A stretch of DNA of 64,000 nucleotides, taken from contig CM077597.1 in NCBI GenBank assembly GCA_039654915.1, positions 86,182,001 through 86,246,000 of the forward strand, given 5' to 3'. Made by a program: the position numbers and the translations under genes. This stretch comes from Aquilaria yunnanensis. Lineage: Eukaryota; Streptophyta; Magnoliopsida; Malvales; Thymelaeaceae. The notes below the pieces were generated by a model, which saw only the letters and a list, made by a program, of their open reading frames with translations, was not told where the DNA came from and searched no databases. Below are positions 45,820-58,966 of the stretch, piece by piece. How positions within the stretch are numbered: position 1 is the first letter of the stretch; each line of letters begins with the position of its first letter.

Positions 45820-46990
45820 AATATGTTGCTCCATTTTGGAAAAAATATCATTTCATTTATATAAATGTATTGTTCTAAAATATGATATTCACTTTCATAA
45901 GAAATGTTGTATCGTAATAATGTTGTTCCATTCAAGGAACAATTATTGTTTTGTTCATATAAATGTGTTGCTTTATAATATGTTGTTCATTTTGTAAGAT
46001 ATGCTATTCATAAAAAGTGACATTTTGTTCAGTAAGAAGTGCTATTTTATTCACAAAAATGTGTTATTCTGTAATATGCTGTTTATTTTGTAAAATGTGC
46101 TATTTATAAATTGTGATATTTCATTCAGTAAGAAGTATTGCTTTATTTATACAAATATGTTGTTTTGTAATATGTTGTTCATTTCATATACGGCTGAAAA
46201 TGAGCCGAACTGAGCCGAGTAGTAAAGTGTTCATGTTCGGCTTAAATTAATTATCAAGCTTGATATTTTGTTCGTGTTTGGATTGAAAACAATACGAACG
46301 AGCTTTTATCTGAACGAGCTCAAATCAAGCTCGAGCTGTTCGCTTAAATTAAGGAAAAAATCTAAAATTAATTCGAGTCGAGTCGAGTAGCAAGCAATTC
46401 AAGCTTTGTTTGAATTGTATATCGAGCTTTAATTTTTGTTCAGGCTTGGCTTAATAATTATTCGAACGAGTCACGAACGAGCTTTATATCGAGCTGAACT
46501 CGAGCTGACCTCGAGCTATTTGTTCATTTTTTCACCCCTAATTTCATAAGAATTATTGTTCATAAATAATGTTGTTCCAGTTAGTAAAAAATGTTGTCCT
46601 ATTCATAAAAATGTAGTGTTCTTATAAATGTGTTGTTCTACTAGATGTTGTTCATTTCATAAGAAATACTGCTCATAAAAAATATTGTTCAATTCAATGA
46701 GAAATGTTGTTCCATTTAGACAAATATTTTGTTCTATAAGGTGTTGTTAATTTCATTAGATGTGTTGTCTAAGACACAGTGACAGTTTTGTAAAAAGTGT
46801 ATTCATTTCGTAAGATTTGTTATTCATTTCAGTAAGAAGTGTTGTTCTATTCATACAAGTGTGCTGTTCCATAAAGTGACATTCATTTTATAAGATGTGT
46901 TGTTCAAGATATGGTGACAGTTTTGTAAAATGTGTTGTTCACTTTGTAAGATATGTTGTTCAAGACACAGTGGCATTTTTACAAATATTA
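45820..46990 (+). repeat. 96-bp AT-rich tandem repeat
   Basis: Units anchored on AATATGTTGTTCATTTTGTAA begin at 45977, 46073 and 46169, exactly 96 bases apart, with a looser one near 45879. Each unit holds four sub-blocks of the form TGTTGTTC/ATAAAAATG. After the hAT MITE the array resumes and decays by 46990. Confidence 0.8.
46189..46540. mobile_element. hAT-type MITE, 352 bp
   Basis: Perfect 8-bp TSD ATTTCATA (46181-46188 and 46541-46548). Ends TACGGCTGAAAATGA and, on the other strand, TAGGGGTGAAAAAATGA. The 8-bp duplication with TAGGGRTG-like ends is the hAT signature. The inside is rich in CGAGCT/AGCTCG motifs in both orientations and has no coding capacity. Confidence 0.88.
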
Positions 46991-48050
46991 CAAAAGTGAA
47001 TGTGTAGCGAGTTGCACCGCGTGTGCTTTATAACTACTCTAAAACAAACCAGAAACAATTTTGCACTGGTTGGTAGGTTAATTCCAAGTTGTTTAAAAGT
47101 GACTCAGCTAAGCAATTAACTTTACCCTAACAAGTAGTTTTTTTTTTGTTCAAGAGACTGAAGGCTTTTTTGAATAGTGATTTGTGGAGCAATTAATGGA
47201 TCCGCCATCCTCTTCCTTTCTCTTTGAATGGTGAAGGAATTTAAGAGGCCACAAGAAAATCCAACCAAGAGCTAGATTAATGTGAACTCAAAAATGAAAA
47301 ATACAAACTTAAAAACCTTAAGCTCTTAATAACAAACCTTTCGCCCACACCTTAATTGCCATTTTCATTCTTAGTTACTTAAAACTTTCAGATGCTCCTG
47401 CTACTGCTCTACTCAATATTCTTTTCTTTTTCTTTTCTATGGAGTTGGGGTATGGGTGTTTATTCTTCTTGAGAGTCTGGGATATGGGTTTTCACTCCAT
47501 CATCTTTTCCCCTGAAATAATAGTTTTAGCTTTTTTTCTTTTTTTTTAATAATTTTTTTCAGTGCTGAAAAAATAGTGTTTTTTTAATGGGCCAATAGTA
47601 GAATATAATTGAATAACCTAGCAAGCTACTAGAGAGCAAAGGTATAGGTAAAAGCTACACCTAACCCTTATCCTACTAAACAATTGGTATCTACATGGCT
47701 AATAGAGGATTTAAGCACCAAGTTACAGTAGAATTTAATTCCTTCATAGTTTAAAATCCAAAATTAAGATAAAGATTTAATCAAAGAAACCATTCTTATG
47801 TGATCTAAAAGAGTGTTGTTGAAGATTCATTTGTTTTGAGCCAACCATTTTTTGTTTTGTTTTAAGTGAACCAGACCATCCATATTGTTGATTTCACCAT
47901 TACATGCTAAGCTTTGTGCATAAAAAATCTTCCAATAGAGAAAGGTGGTTGTGTTAAGAGGAAAAGAGATCTAAAACTCCAACAAAGTTACAACTCCACC
48001 ATTGCAAAACTACACTCCAACACATGAGGTTTTGGAGTGATTGGTGGGTG
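46991..48050. other. No recognised gene
   Basis: AT-rich DNA with T runs near 47140 and 47530. No family motif was found. Confidence 0.5.
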
Positions 48051-48965
48051 GGGAAGAAACGATTGATGATTCAATTTCCTATGTTATACAGCTTGGAGTG
48101 TGACAAAAGATGCATGGTGAAGGATATGTTTTGTAAGAATTAGGGAGGGGGCTAGATGTGGAAGAGGAGAATGTTAGGAGTGAGAGAATGTGTCGAATTT
48201 GATGAGGTATCATCTTTCTTGTGTAATGTTCAGGCACAAAGCAATTCCAAGGATGGTTGGTTGTGTAACCTGGAGGCAAATGGCACATTTCAAGTAAAGA
48301 AACTGACACGAATAATTAAAAAGGTGACTACTCCAATTGCTGCAGGTACTCAAGCTACAAGATGGCTTTCATGGATACCTCAAAAAGTGAATTTCTTTAT
48401 TTGGAAAATTCTAGAAAATTGGATTCCAAGAAGAAATGATTTCTAAAAAAATGAGTGGAGATAGCTGATGTTTTCTGCCTGATATGCTTAGCGGTAAAGG
48501 AGTTAACTGAGGATGTTCTATTATGTTGTAGAGAAGTAATAGAAAGATGGAAATAAGTCTGTAAGTGGTGGAGCGTGGAACAACTATTATCTCTTAATAT
48601 TATAGAAGCATTAGAGGAGCATGTAGATTGATTCCTGAACCAATGACAAAAGAAAGGATGGCAAAAAGTATGTAGCATAACTCTTTGGCCATTGTGGAGA
48701 AAAAAAAATGAAAGTGCATGAAGCATTGCAAGTCAATGATGAAAGTATATTTGGAGAAATTCAATCATACTTATGGTTGAAAAATAAATGTACAAAGTTA
48801 AATTGTTACCAAGAGGAACATGTGTGTAATCCTAAACTAGCTATTTCAAATTGGATAAATTAGGACTATTGGCTTGGGTACATGGGATTAAGTGTAGATT
48901 TTATAAAGGAGATTTAATGTACATTCATTAAGATCATTTCAATAAAAGTTCTTACTTTCGTTCTA
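48050..48965 (+). pseudogene. 3' end of an L1 LINE (zinc-binding RT C-terminus)
   Basis: Plus strand from 48156 encodes SKDGWLCNLEANGTFQVKK and ATRWLSWIPQKVNFFIWK, then, after stops, VCKWWSVEQL and KGWQKVCSITLWPLWRKKN. This is the usual order of the zf-RVT domain and following tail in plant L1 ORF2. It ends near 48965, where a minus-strand LINE fragment begins. Confidence 0.7.
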
Positions 48966-48969
48966 AAAG

Positions 48970-50060
48970 GGAAAAGGATGTTCTACTATCTCCTATACAC
49001 CATTACAATGAGGGCATGTAATGTCCAAGGCAATTGCTCTTTTCACTAAATTAGTCATTTTCTGAATGCATGCCTAGGCAGCCTATAGTAGATAATCCGC
49101 CCATAAATAGATGAAGGCCAAACTCCTTGGCCAAAGATTTTGTAAAAAAAGTGCCACTGGATTGGAGACTCTAAGCAAGCTTGTCCAACAAATTCCTGCT
49201 CAAGGACACTAAAGATAAGATGCTGTGTAGTTCATTCCATTTTCCCTCCACCCTTCCATTTACAATTCTCTGCTAACACCCTCTTTAGGCCTACTTCTTT
49301 CTAGACAAGGATCCATTGCCACCACACTACTATCTTTACTCAAGGATAAACAAAAAAAAATCCTATGAAACTTGACTCTCAAAACATCACTCCCTACCTA
49401 AAGATCATGCCAAATTCCAACTCCCTCACCATTCCCTACTCTTCAATTCATGGAATTTAATAGATTAATGCCCATATCCAATAGTATAGTCCAGACTCCT
49501 GTAATAGCCTGTATATAGAGTCAAGTGAACTAATTCCTAGACTACCCTCTTCTGCATACACCAAAACAAAAAGTTTCCTTCACAATGCTTCTTTCTCCAA
49601 TTTGAACCTCCATCACCATTGTGACAATAGCATTACATTTTGCCCTTCTAAATAAAACCAATACTCATCCCACCAATTTTTTCATCTACCATCACCTTAC
49701 TCCAAGAAATCCAATGTATTTTTTTACCTTCCCCTGAACAGCCCCGAAGAAAATTTTTTCATGAAGAATTCAAGTATTCTCAACACTCCAGAAAAGACAG
49801 TGAAACAACAAAAAGAATTATAATGGTAAGCTTGAGAGATAAGATTTAAGGAGAATGATTCATGCTTTAGAAGACATAGGCCTCGATTTCAATTGGTTAG
49901 TTTTAATTTCATCTAATCCATGACAAACCTCCAATCCAAAGCTTGTTTCATTGAGCTTCTAATCGACAACCCAGTATATTTTAAGGGAAGCCCTTCCACT
50001 TTACAGCCAATGTCGTCTACTCATTTTTAAACTTCAACTACCTTAACAAATAGTGAGCAC
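48970..50060 (-). pseudogene. L1 LINE fragment, late RT region
   Basis: Minus strand from about 50025 gives AVKWKGFPLKYTGLSIRSSM, then a Leu-Thr-Asn-x-Asn segment, as in the G-x-L-P-x-x-Y-L-G-x-P region after the RT active site. Downstream (49300-48990) is decayed thumb/zf-RVT-like sequence. No intact frame exceeds 60 codons. Confidence 0.5.
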
Positions 50061-50600
50061 GTCATCCATGTTACATCATAAGTTTTATAAGAAGAAAGAA
50101 ATGACTATGAAGGAGGAAAATCTAGGATGAAGTATTAGATTTTCACAACTTGACAATGGGAGAATGAGGAAGAATGAGTTCCATTTTTCAGTTTCCTGAT
50201 ATTTGAAAAGTCACAAAATATCAAGTATCGACTAAAAATTGATCGGTCTTAAAAAGTTAAAAAGGAGGAATGACTGGCACATGCTAGTGACTAAAAGTCA
50301 ATGGCTCCTATCAGTTGCCTTTCTAACTTTCTTTTTTAGTATCTATTTTAGTATATGGTTATTTGTATGTTCCTTTGTAAGCTCTTAATATTTAAGTTTA
50401 TATATAGGACTTTGTATTTAATTAGCTCCATCTGGTAAGCTTAACTTTTCATGAGCAATGTAATATTTGATTCTTATGTTACCCAATGGCATATTCTTTT
50501 TTCTTAATTTGTAGGAAATTGTTATTCTTGGTTAATTGATGATGATGTGTATACAAATAATTTTATCTATCACTGCTATGAATGTGTTTTTTTATTAGGA
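50061..50600. other. No recognised gene
   Basis: AT-rich DNA between two LINE remnants. It may be LINE tail or old flanking DNA. Confidence 0.4.
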
Positions 50601-53600
50601 ATAGAAATTTTCTTAAATAAATCTAGCCAAAAGCTAGCAAAGAAACCAACAGACTACATGCAACTCGTTCAAGTAAGAAAGAAGAGCCTTTTGTGAAAAC
50701 TAGACATAGAAGTCAGGGCTAAGGCACCAATGATCGAAAGACACTTTATCCCGCCTTGACCTCCTGGGAACCTAGAAAAAGAATACATATTGTCTTGATG
50801 AAAACACTTGAAGACTATCAATATACTTGTTGCTAAAAATGAGATTACATCTTGCTGACCAAAGAGACCAAAGGCCTACCTTTACTATAGCATCTTAAGC
50901 CATGCTCAAATTTAAAGATCTAGCTATGAAAGGATGTTGTTGGAATAGGTGATTAATACTTGGTATAGGCAGAAATTGACCTTCCCACAAAGCATATATT
51001 GATTTCCAAATCTACTTCAAAAACTACATTTAAACAGATATCTTTTGCATCCTTATGCATTTGCTTGCAAAAGAAGCAAGGTTACTCCGTGATAGCCAAA
51101 TCTCTAGATGCTAAATTCCTCCTTCTTGGAAACTAGTCGTGGACGAGAAAAAAATTCACCTTAAGTGGCCACCAAAAGTTCCTTCAGATAATGGGTAACT
51201 GGAGAAGTAAACACTTGACACTCCTTTAATGTTTTTTTTTTACAGTGCTTTGACAAGGAATTTGCTACTATTGAAGAGAGACAAAACAAGCTTGTTTGCC
51301 CTTGACCTACCGGGTTTAGTAAACAGCCTAAATCTTGAACTTCACTTCTTAGACGCCCTTTTACTTGTCTATTTACTATAGGCCCCTAAACCCAAGAATC
51401 CCTAACCCATTTGCCCAAATTAGAGACCATGAATTGTTAGTTTTGAAATCAACCAAAAATTTTAAATATTTCAAAGGAACATTGCCTACCTTTAAATCTA
51501 ACCAAAATAAAATGGATTTCCCATTACCTAGACTCATGAGAAGCTCTCCTCTAAATTCAACCGCGTGCCCTATACTAGTTATTCGACCCCAAATACAAGT
51601 AAAGATAGAAGACCTTAAGTTCCCCTCCTCTTCATACAATGAATAAATTGCTTCCCATCCTCAAGGCTTCTTTTTCGCATTTGACTTTGTACCACAATTT
51701 AGATAACAAAATCAGGTTCTTATTTTCTAGATAGCCTACACCTAACCTTAAAAGATCTGCTAATCACAACTTTTTTCCATTTAACCCAGTGTATTTTTCT
51801 ACTCTTATCTGAAGCTCATTGAAATACTTGCTATCGAAAAGAATCAAGTGTTCTAGAACAAATGACAAGCAATATGAAATGGTGAAAAGAAAACAATTGC
51901 AAGCTTGAAAGGCTTGACTTGAAGAAAGTGATTTTAGCTCCAACAGTCATCTTCTTCCTTTTCCAACCAAATAGTCTTATTTTGAATTTTTTCCATTTTT
52001 AGTTCCCAAGCTGAAAATGTAGGCTCCCACAAGTAAACCAAGGTATATAAAGGGAAGTGAACCAACTTTGCATCCAATGATATGAGATATTCTTTAAACC
52101 TCAAAATTTGGCATATTTGTTAGTCTTGCGCCTAAAAGGCAATCATCAGATGATTGCATTTTACACATTAAGTCATAATATTTTATTAAGGCATTATTCC
52201 AATAATTGTGTTTATTGTTTATTTCTATGTAACACAATTAAACATAATTATAACTCTAGAATAATAGTATTCTTAAATGTCATTGGCCGAGTATTGTTAT
52301 GGAGTGAGTTGCAATAATATATAAAAACTAGCATATGTGGAGACTCATATGAGATATATAATCTACATATTGGTGCAAGTTGGACAACTTGTTTAATGGA
52401 CCGATTAGTCATGAGAACACTACATGGATCGTTATTTGAGTACATTAAGTGATTCTCATTGTGACATGGTATATGTAGTCCCTTTCTTTGAGGTTATAAA
52501 GGTTCCCTATATATGAGTCACATACTTGGATACTTCTCCTTGTTGTTCGTACCAGAGTGAACATGAAGGTAGTCATTGAATATGTCACATATCATGCAAA
52601 GAGATTTACATAATCAAGATGAGATTTGTCGTTCTTATATAATGAGGGTGATATCTTTTAGGCCCCTTGACTGAGTGAGATTGAGAAAATGCATGGCCAT
52701 GCTCAAATGACTTTTAATGGGATATCAATATCATCAGTTTTAGTCAGTTTACTCGAAAATCAAGAAACCATAGATTGGGCTACCTGAAAGTGACACATTC
52801 CATGCCTCAAGCTCGGTCTTGATGTCTTAGAGGTTTAGTCAAGTCATTGACTAGTTGGTCACTTAGATAACAATAATATGTTGCTAGATATTGCTAATTG
52901 TTTATTATCATAAATGTGATTTATGATCATTACCAATGTAATAGAAGCCCATAGGGTTGCACACTTTGAGTAATTGGACTATTTGAGTGCATTGTTTGGT
53001 TTTGATTGCATGATAATTTTAGATTAATTATTAGCCAAATAGTTGAGCCATTTTTTAGCCAAAATTAAGCCTAGTCCAATTAAGGTTATGAAATCTATTT
53101 TGTTTGGGAGTTTTGCTTCAATATATATATATATATATGTTATATAATCTTAATTTCGTGGCCGCCCCCTGGGAGGTTTTGAGATATCTAGCCACACTCA
53201 CCTCTTGCCTCTTCTTGGAGCACACATGCTAGCATTGCAAGCATAAGTGGAATACTCTTGCCAAAACCTAGAGGAGCTGTGGTGGTCCAAGTTGTTCGTG
53301 TGGATAACATAGAGAGCTTGAACATGTCAACTATTCAAGTTTCATGGTTCAGCTCAACAGTTGGGTGAAAGATCTTAACCTACTAGGTTTGAAAAATTTT
53401 GGTCACTCGATTTACCCCATTTCACTTGGATCCTAGAGCATTTTAGTTAACACTGCTTGGGTTGTTTCGCTCTTAGAACCCTACATTAATGCCTATCTAG
53501 CAACTTTTTGACAAGTTTATCTTCAGGCCAGACACCAATTGAAAGCACCATAGAATTCTACAAAGCTACATTTTATTCTAATCTTATCATTTCCTAATAA

Positions 53601-54870
53601 GAAGTGTGTCATCTGCAAATCACATATTTGACAATTCTATATTCTAGCTTTTGACCTTTTTCCCCTTGACCTTGCTTTTTTTAACTACTATTTCCAGAAA
53701 AAAATGTAGAACTTCCACAAAAATTCAAAACAATAAAAGGAACAAATGGTTTACTTGCCTCAAACCCTTCTTCATTTGAAACTCGCTTGTTGAACTTCCA
53801 TTAACCAAAACTAAGATTGCATCTAACTTTAGGCATCCCTTTTATCTAGCTCACGCATTTATCTCCAAAATTCATCTACTTCATGGTAAAGAACAAGAAA
53901 TCCCAATTCACAGTGTCAAAGGCCCTTTTGAAGCCTACTTTGAGCATGACAATTTTCTCTTTCTTTTATTTAACATGATGCACTAATTCATTTGTCATGA
54001 GAACTCTATTAAAAATATATTTATTCTTCAGAAAGGTAGTCTGCATTTCACTCACAATCAAATGCATTTTCCTTCTCAATCTATTGGCCAGGACTTTTAC
54101 CATAATTTTATACATAGCCCCCAATAAGGTTGATTGGTTTGTTGTGTTGAAAGAAAAAAGATTTGGTCCTTTTGGTATGAAGGTAATGAAAGATGCATTA
54201 CTGCCTTTTGCCATTCTACTAGAATCTTTAAAACCCTAAATAAATAGATAGATATCTAAGTATCTTCCAACATTTCTTATAAAATCAAATGTGTATCCAA
54301 CAGGACCAAAGGATTTTGAGCTGCTGTAGTCCCAAATTGTCTATTTTATCTCATCTTCTATAATAGGAAACTCCACCTCCAAGGCATCCATGTTTGAAAG
54401 CTTCTTTAGATTTTTGAAAGATAATGAAGGTTTAACCTAAAGATCCTTCTGGAATTCGTCCCTGAAGGACTTTACAATCTTGTTTTTAACTTGTGCTGAT
54501 TGTTCAATCCATGTCCCCTTTTTAGTGGTGCCTTTTATGAAGTTATTTTTGAATACGTAATTCATCAACTATTGGAAGTAATTGGTATTCTTATCTCCCC
54601 CTCTAATCAATTTGTCCATAGATTTTTGTTTGAGAAAATATTCTTTGACTTCAGCTTGCTCCTAAAATTGCTTCACATTAGACATCTCTGAATATACTCT
54701 TCTTTAATTAGAGGCATGGTTTCCAAAAAACCATCTCAAGCATTCACTTTCAACTTTACAGTGTTCAAAGCTGCATCTCTATCACTAAAAACATTCCTGT
54801 TCCAATGCTTGAGTTTCTTCTTTAGCTTGTGGAGGTTTTCCTTCAAAACAAAACTTGGTCTGGCCTCAAC
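50600..54870 (-). pseudogene. L1 LINE B, ORF2 remnant
   Basis: Reading down the minus strand: linker SFVLKENLHKLKKKLKHWNR (near 54850), RT start GSNASFITFIPKGPN and NRLRRKMHLIVSEMQTTFLK (54214-53966), RAFDTVNWDFLFF (near 53920), active site FADDTLL (53618-53600), then after an insert at 52117-53485, RISHIIGCKVGSLPFIYLGL (near 52080) and MGNGKSILFWLDLKVGNVPL (51545-51480). Stops and frameshifts are frequent. Its endonuclease half is displaced because LINE A inserted at 54871. Confidence 0.75.
52117..53485. mobile_element. 1.37-kb insertion in LINE B, possible solo LTR
   Basis: It interrupts the RT between GINV and RISHIIGC. Ends read TGTTAG...CCTACA, compatible with LTR termini, but I found no target duplication. 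A short (TA)n is at 53118-53138. There is no coding sequence. It could be a Copia-type solo LTR or a piece of one. Confidence 0.35.
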
Positions 54871-57410
54871 CTTTTTTTTTTGAGTGGCAAGTGAAAAGAA
54901 TTTTGTTAAAGAGAAAGAGTACAGGAAATCATGGTGCACCAACAAGAGGCTAGCCATAAATGACAAACCAAGAAATAAACACAAAATTTAAGAATGCATG
55001 AAACATATTAAAAGGAAAACTACAACTAGGGCCTAACAAGTGAACTAACTTTAGAGAGTTGCAATAAAAATCAATCCTAACTTGTGCAACAACCACTTGG
55101 ATTTTGTAGCCAACCTAACCAGGAGCATCTAGCTTTTGAAGACCTACTGGTAACCTAAAGAAAAGATAAAGCTTGAATTTCATCTAGTAGGTTTAAGGGC
55201 CAGGAATTTGCCTTGTTGTGCACCTCTTGATTTCTTTGTTTCCACAAAACCCACATCATTTTAAATTTGACTACTTCCTATACCTTGCATTGAGACTTGC
55301 TTAATAGATGCGTGTTGGCTTCTATAAGGACTTTGCTAATATCCAGACCTAAAAAATTCCCAAACTGCCACCATGCCCAGACACAATTGCAGATCTACCA
55401 TGAAGAATATCTAACCAAGCAATGCTCTATCGATCCAACTATACCCAAAGATAAATATTGTTGACTGGAACATCTCTTTGAAGCAAACTGACTTCGGCTG
55501 GTAACTTCTACTGTAATGTTCTCTAGATAAATATGTTAGCCTTCCGCAGAACCCAGGTGTTCAACCTGGTTGGTTGACTGGAAGACTGCGTATGGAAACA
55601 CGCAATATCGATCAACCTCGCCAAAGCTTTAATTGAGTTTGCCGTTTTCGTCAAGCTCCTGTCTCCAATTGTCTTGTTGATTTTTGAACACCTACATTTA
55701 TTTATAGCATTTTTCAGCCTTTGAAGTTCATCTTACTCGCGCCCACTTAAGTCTCTAACCACCTCAACTCCCAAGATCAGATAACATCTAACCAGTTTCC
55801 ATGATCTCCCACAGACCCATCATTTTCTCATTCTAGATAAAAAGAAACACGGACAAATTTCTTTGATTTTTCATTCATCCTTCTAGACATTATTCCATAA
55901 ACTAATACCCTTCCTACATCCTACTACCCGTCTAAAAGAAGAGGAAATGAAAACCCCTAGCTTATCCATCTATAACCCAGCCTTTATTATGTTCCCCAAA
56001 ACACCACCTGAACACTTTTCTCCTGCACTCCAACTTAAATTACCTTCATCCTCATAGATATTTTTAATGACTTGGGCCCATAAAGCATCTTTTTCAACAC
56101 TAAAACACCACTACTATTTACCTAACAATGACAAATTTTTCCCTCTTAAACTCCCGACACTCAAGCCCCCAATTTTTTTTTTCGCTTAACAATTTTTAAG
56201 CCATTGACATACCTGCCCCTTGACCCCCCAAAAGAATTGGCTCTCAAGATTTTTTAGGACACTCAGAGGGGCACGAAACAAAGATAAGAAGTATAGAGCC
56301 GAACTTTCAAGCATAGGTTTAACCAGGGTCAGCCTTCCTCCAACAGATAATAATATGGATTTCTAGGCTGTAAGCTTCAAGTCAAATTTTTCCATCACAT
56401 CCTTCCATGCTACCACCAAATTCATGTTTGAACCAATAAGCAAGCCAATATATGTGAATGGACGTTTGCCAGCCGAGCATCTGACAAACTCGGCGAAGGA
56501 TTGTACTTCCCAAAGGCCAACTCCAACACTAATGATCTTTCTTTTACTCAAGTTGTCATCAAGTATAATAAATTAACAATGTTTGATTCTGACTGGCTAC
56601 CAAAAAAGAGAACATCATCCGTGTATTAAAGGCGAGAGATTGACAACTTCCCATTTCCAACCAAGGCACCCTTGAAAACCCCGTTCTCTATGGCCTTAAC
56701 CAACACTATATTTAGTGCTTTAGTTGTAATTAGAAACAAGAAAAAGAGGCAACAGACATCCTTGCCTTAATCCTTTTTCCATAGGAAATTCTTTAGTGGG
56801 AAAGCCATTTACCAAAACTGAGACACGTGCAGATTCTAAGCCATTTACTCATCTTGGAGTCACCCTTGTTAAACCAAGTATATTTCTGATCACCCCTTAT
56901 CTGAAGATCACAAACTTTTGCTTGCCTAATAAACTCATTAAAATCAGCTGCCACTCTTTCTTTGAATTTGTATCCTTTCTGACCAAGTTGAAGTCACCAA
57001 ATATATACCATATTCCCACAATTCTTCTTTTCCAGTCTAACAGTTCATCCCAAACAATCTTCTTGTGAGTTTCATTCTAAGGACCATAAATATTAACAAG
57101 AATAATTACTTCGGAGCAACTCATCCACTTGTCAATCATCGCCAAGAAGCCATCTATGATAAACTGATCTTCTTCATGAAAAATATCAGTCCCAGATGCA
57201 AAGTAATCCCCCAAATCTACCATGTGTCTTTTTTAGTAAAGTCAAATCTCCCTAACCCCTACATTTAAGACTACTGCAAACATAAATCTCTTGCTGCCAC
57301 GGTCTCTTGAGACCAAGAAACTCCACCTTCTAGCTTTGGCATAATGTCCCCACCGGCCATCTCCTTGCATCAAAGCCAATTTCACGGACATTTAAGGATA
57401 ACAGATGCAT
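54871..57410 (-). pseudogene. L1 LINE A, ORF2 with internal deletion
   Basis: Minus strand: HLLSLNVREIGFDARRWP starts the endonuclease (57410). DELLDWKRRIVGIWYIFGDF continues it (near 57030). Then the sequence jumps to late RT, ARVSVLVNGFPTKEFPMEKG near 56830, with active site YTDD (56625-56614), RPFTYIGLLIGSNMN and VEKDALWAQVIKNIYEDEG. Most of the endonuclease and the RT fingers are missing between 57000 and 56830. A T10 run (A10 on the minus strand) at 54871-54880 marks the 3' end, inserted in LINE B. Confidence 0.75.
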
Positions 57411-58214
57411 TTGAATTGACCACACACCCAACCAATTGGAGCCAAAGTGCAAAGAGGTAAGTTTTCGCAATGTCTCCGCCTGAGGCTTTGAATCACCTCT
57501 TTGGGACTTCCACATCCGGATCCAGTTCAAAACCAACCAACTTTCCAACATCAGCAACTGACTTTACATCACCTAGTCTATTATTATTCATTGCCTCCAA
57601 CACCAATTTATTCATACACAAAATATCAGAGTCAAAGTAGAAAGGACCTGTGACCTTTTATTCATGACTCCCAGCTTCAAATTGACATAAAGATTTGGTA
57701 TGAAAAGAATTACTTGAGCTTCTTTTATCACCACTGGAACTGGGTCTTCCACTCCTCGCAAACGATTTCATCATTCGGGTGCTCAACTTTGCACCCTAGC
57801 CACATATGGCCTCTAGGAGACCATTCTTAGGGATGGCAAAATTTGACCCAATCCAAAAACCTGACTTGACCCATTTGAATCCAAACCCGACTTGACCCGA
57901 TTTAACAAGAAAAGTAAATAACCCGAACCCAGCCTAAACCCGAACCAAATTAAAGTGAAACCCGAGAAAACCCGAACCTGAACCCGAAATGACATAATGA
58001 CTAAACTCAACAGGACCTAATTTTAACTTAAATTAACATAAAATATATGGTCGGCAAATACTTTAGAAAAATTATAATTTCATATACATGAATGAGTTTT
58101 TTCTATTCTATTGATCTGTTTTACATTGTAAAGCGAATGAGTTAGAGCTATAGAAAATTATTAGTGAAACGGTGATATAGAGATAAAAATAATTAGATTT
58201 TAGAAATTATAGTA

Positions 58215-58495
58215 CTTTTTCCATCCCATATTCTTTGAAATATTTGACTTTTTCGAATAATTTGAATTGAATTTATTTATATTACTCCATTTGTCTCAAA
58301 TTCTTCGCATCATTCATATTTTAACAATTAATCTATAATTTTTTGTTTTCAACAATTTAATATATAAATAAAAACCTTTATACATGATTTTTAAATATAT
58401 ATTTTTTAAATTTTTTAATAAACAATAATATAAATAAATTTAAGTCAAACTAGTCAGAAAAGTTAAATGGAGCAAAGAATATGGGATGGAGGGAG
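58215..58495. mobile_element. Stowaway-like MITE 1
   Basis: Ends CTTTTTCCATCCCATATTC and, inverted, CTCCCTCCATCCCATATTC. The left side has TA before the element; the right flank reads ATTA. A second inner start (ACTCCATTTGTCTCAAATTC, near 58286) suggests a composite or nested copy. Confidence 0.65.
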
Positions 58496-58709
58496 ATTAT
58501 TTGTTAGAAAAGATTTTAAAAAGTATATATTTAGAAACTATAGGTCTTTATTTATTATTTAATATAATCTTTTTTTATTTATACACTAAAATGTTAAAAA
58601 TAAAAAATTATAGATTAATTATTAAATAGTAAATGTTATAAAGAACTTGGCATAAAGGTAGTATTTTATTAAAGAAACTACATATTAATATATCTTCACA
58701 AATTTTATA

Positions 58710-58789
58710 CTCCCTCAACCTTAAAATTTTTGATACGTTTGACTTTTTGTTGCATTTTGACTCAATTTTATTCATATTATTGTTAGTTA

Positions 58790-58841
<52 letters not shown>

Positions 58842-58966
58842 ACTACATATTTTGAATTATCATTCATATATAAAGATTTTTTATTTATATATTAGAATGT
58901 CGAAAATAAAAAATTCTAAATTAATTGCCGAAAAGAATTGGAACAAAAATTTTGGGACAGAGAGAG
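58710..58966. mobile_element. Stowaway-like MITE 2
   Basis: TA dinucleotides flank CTCCCTCAACCTTAAAATTT and its partner CTCTCTCTGTCCCAAAATTT on the other strand. A (TA)n microsatellite lies inside at 58792-58838. Confidence 0.7.

Noticed and set aside
53118..53138. The (TA)n tract as part of a LINE tail
   Set aside because: It is a short microsatellite inside the insertion that interrupts LINE B, not at any LINE end.
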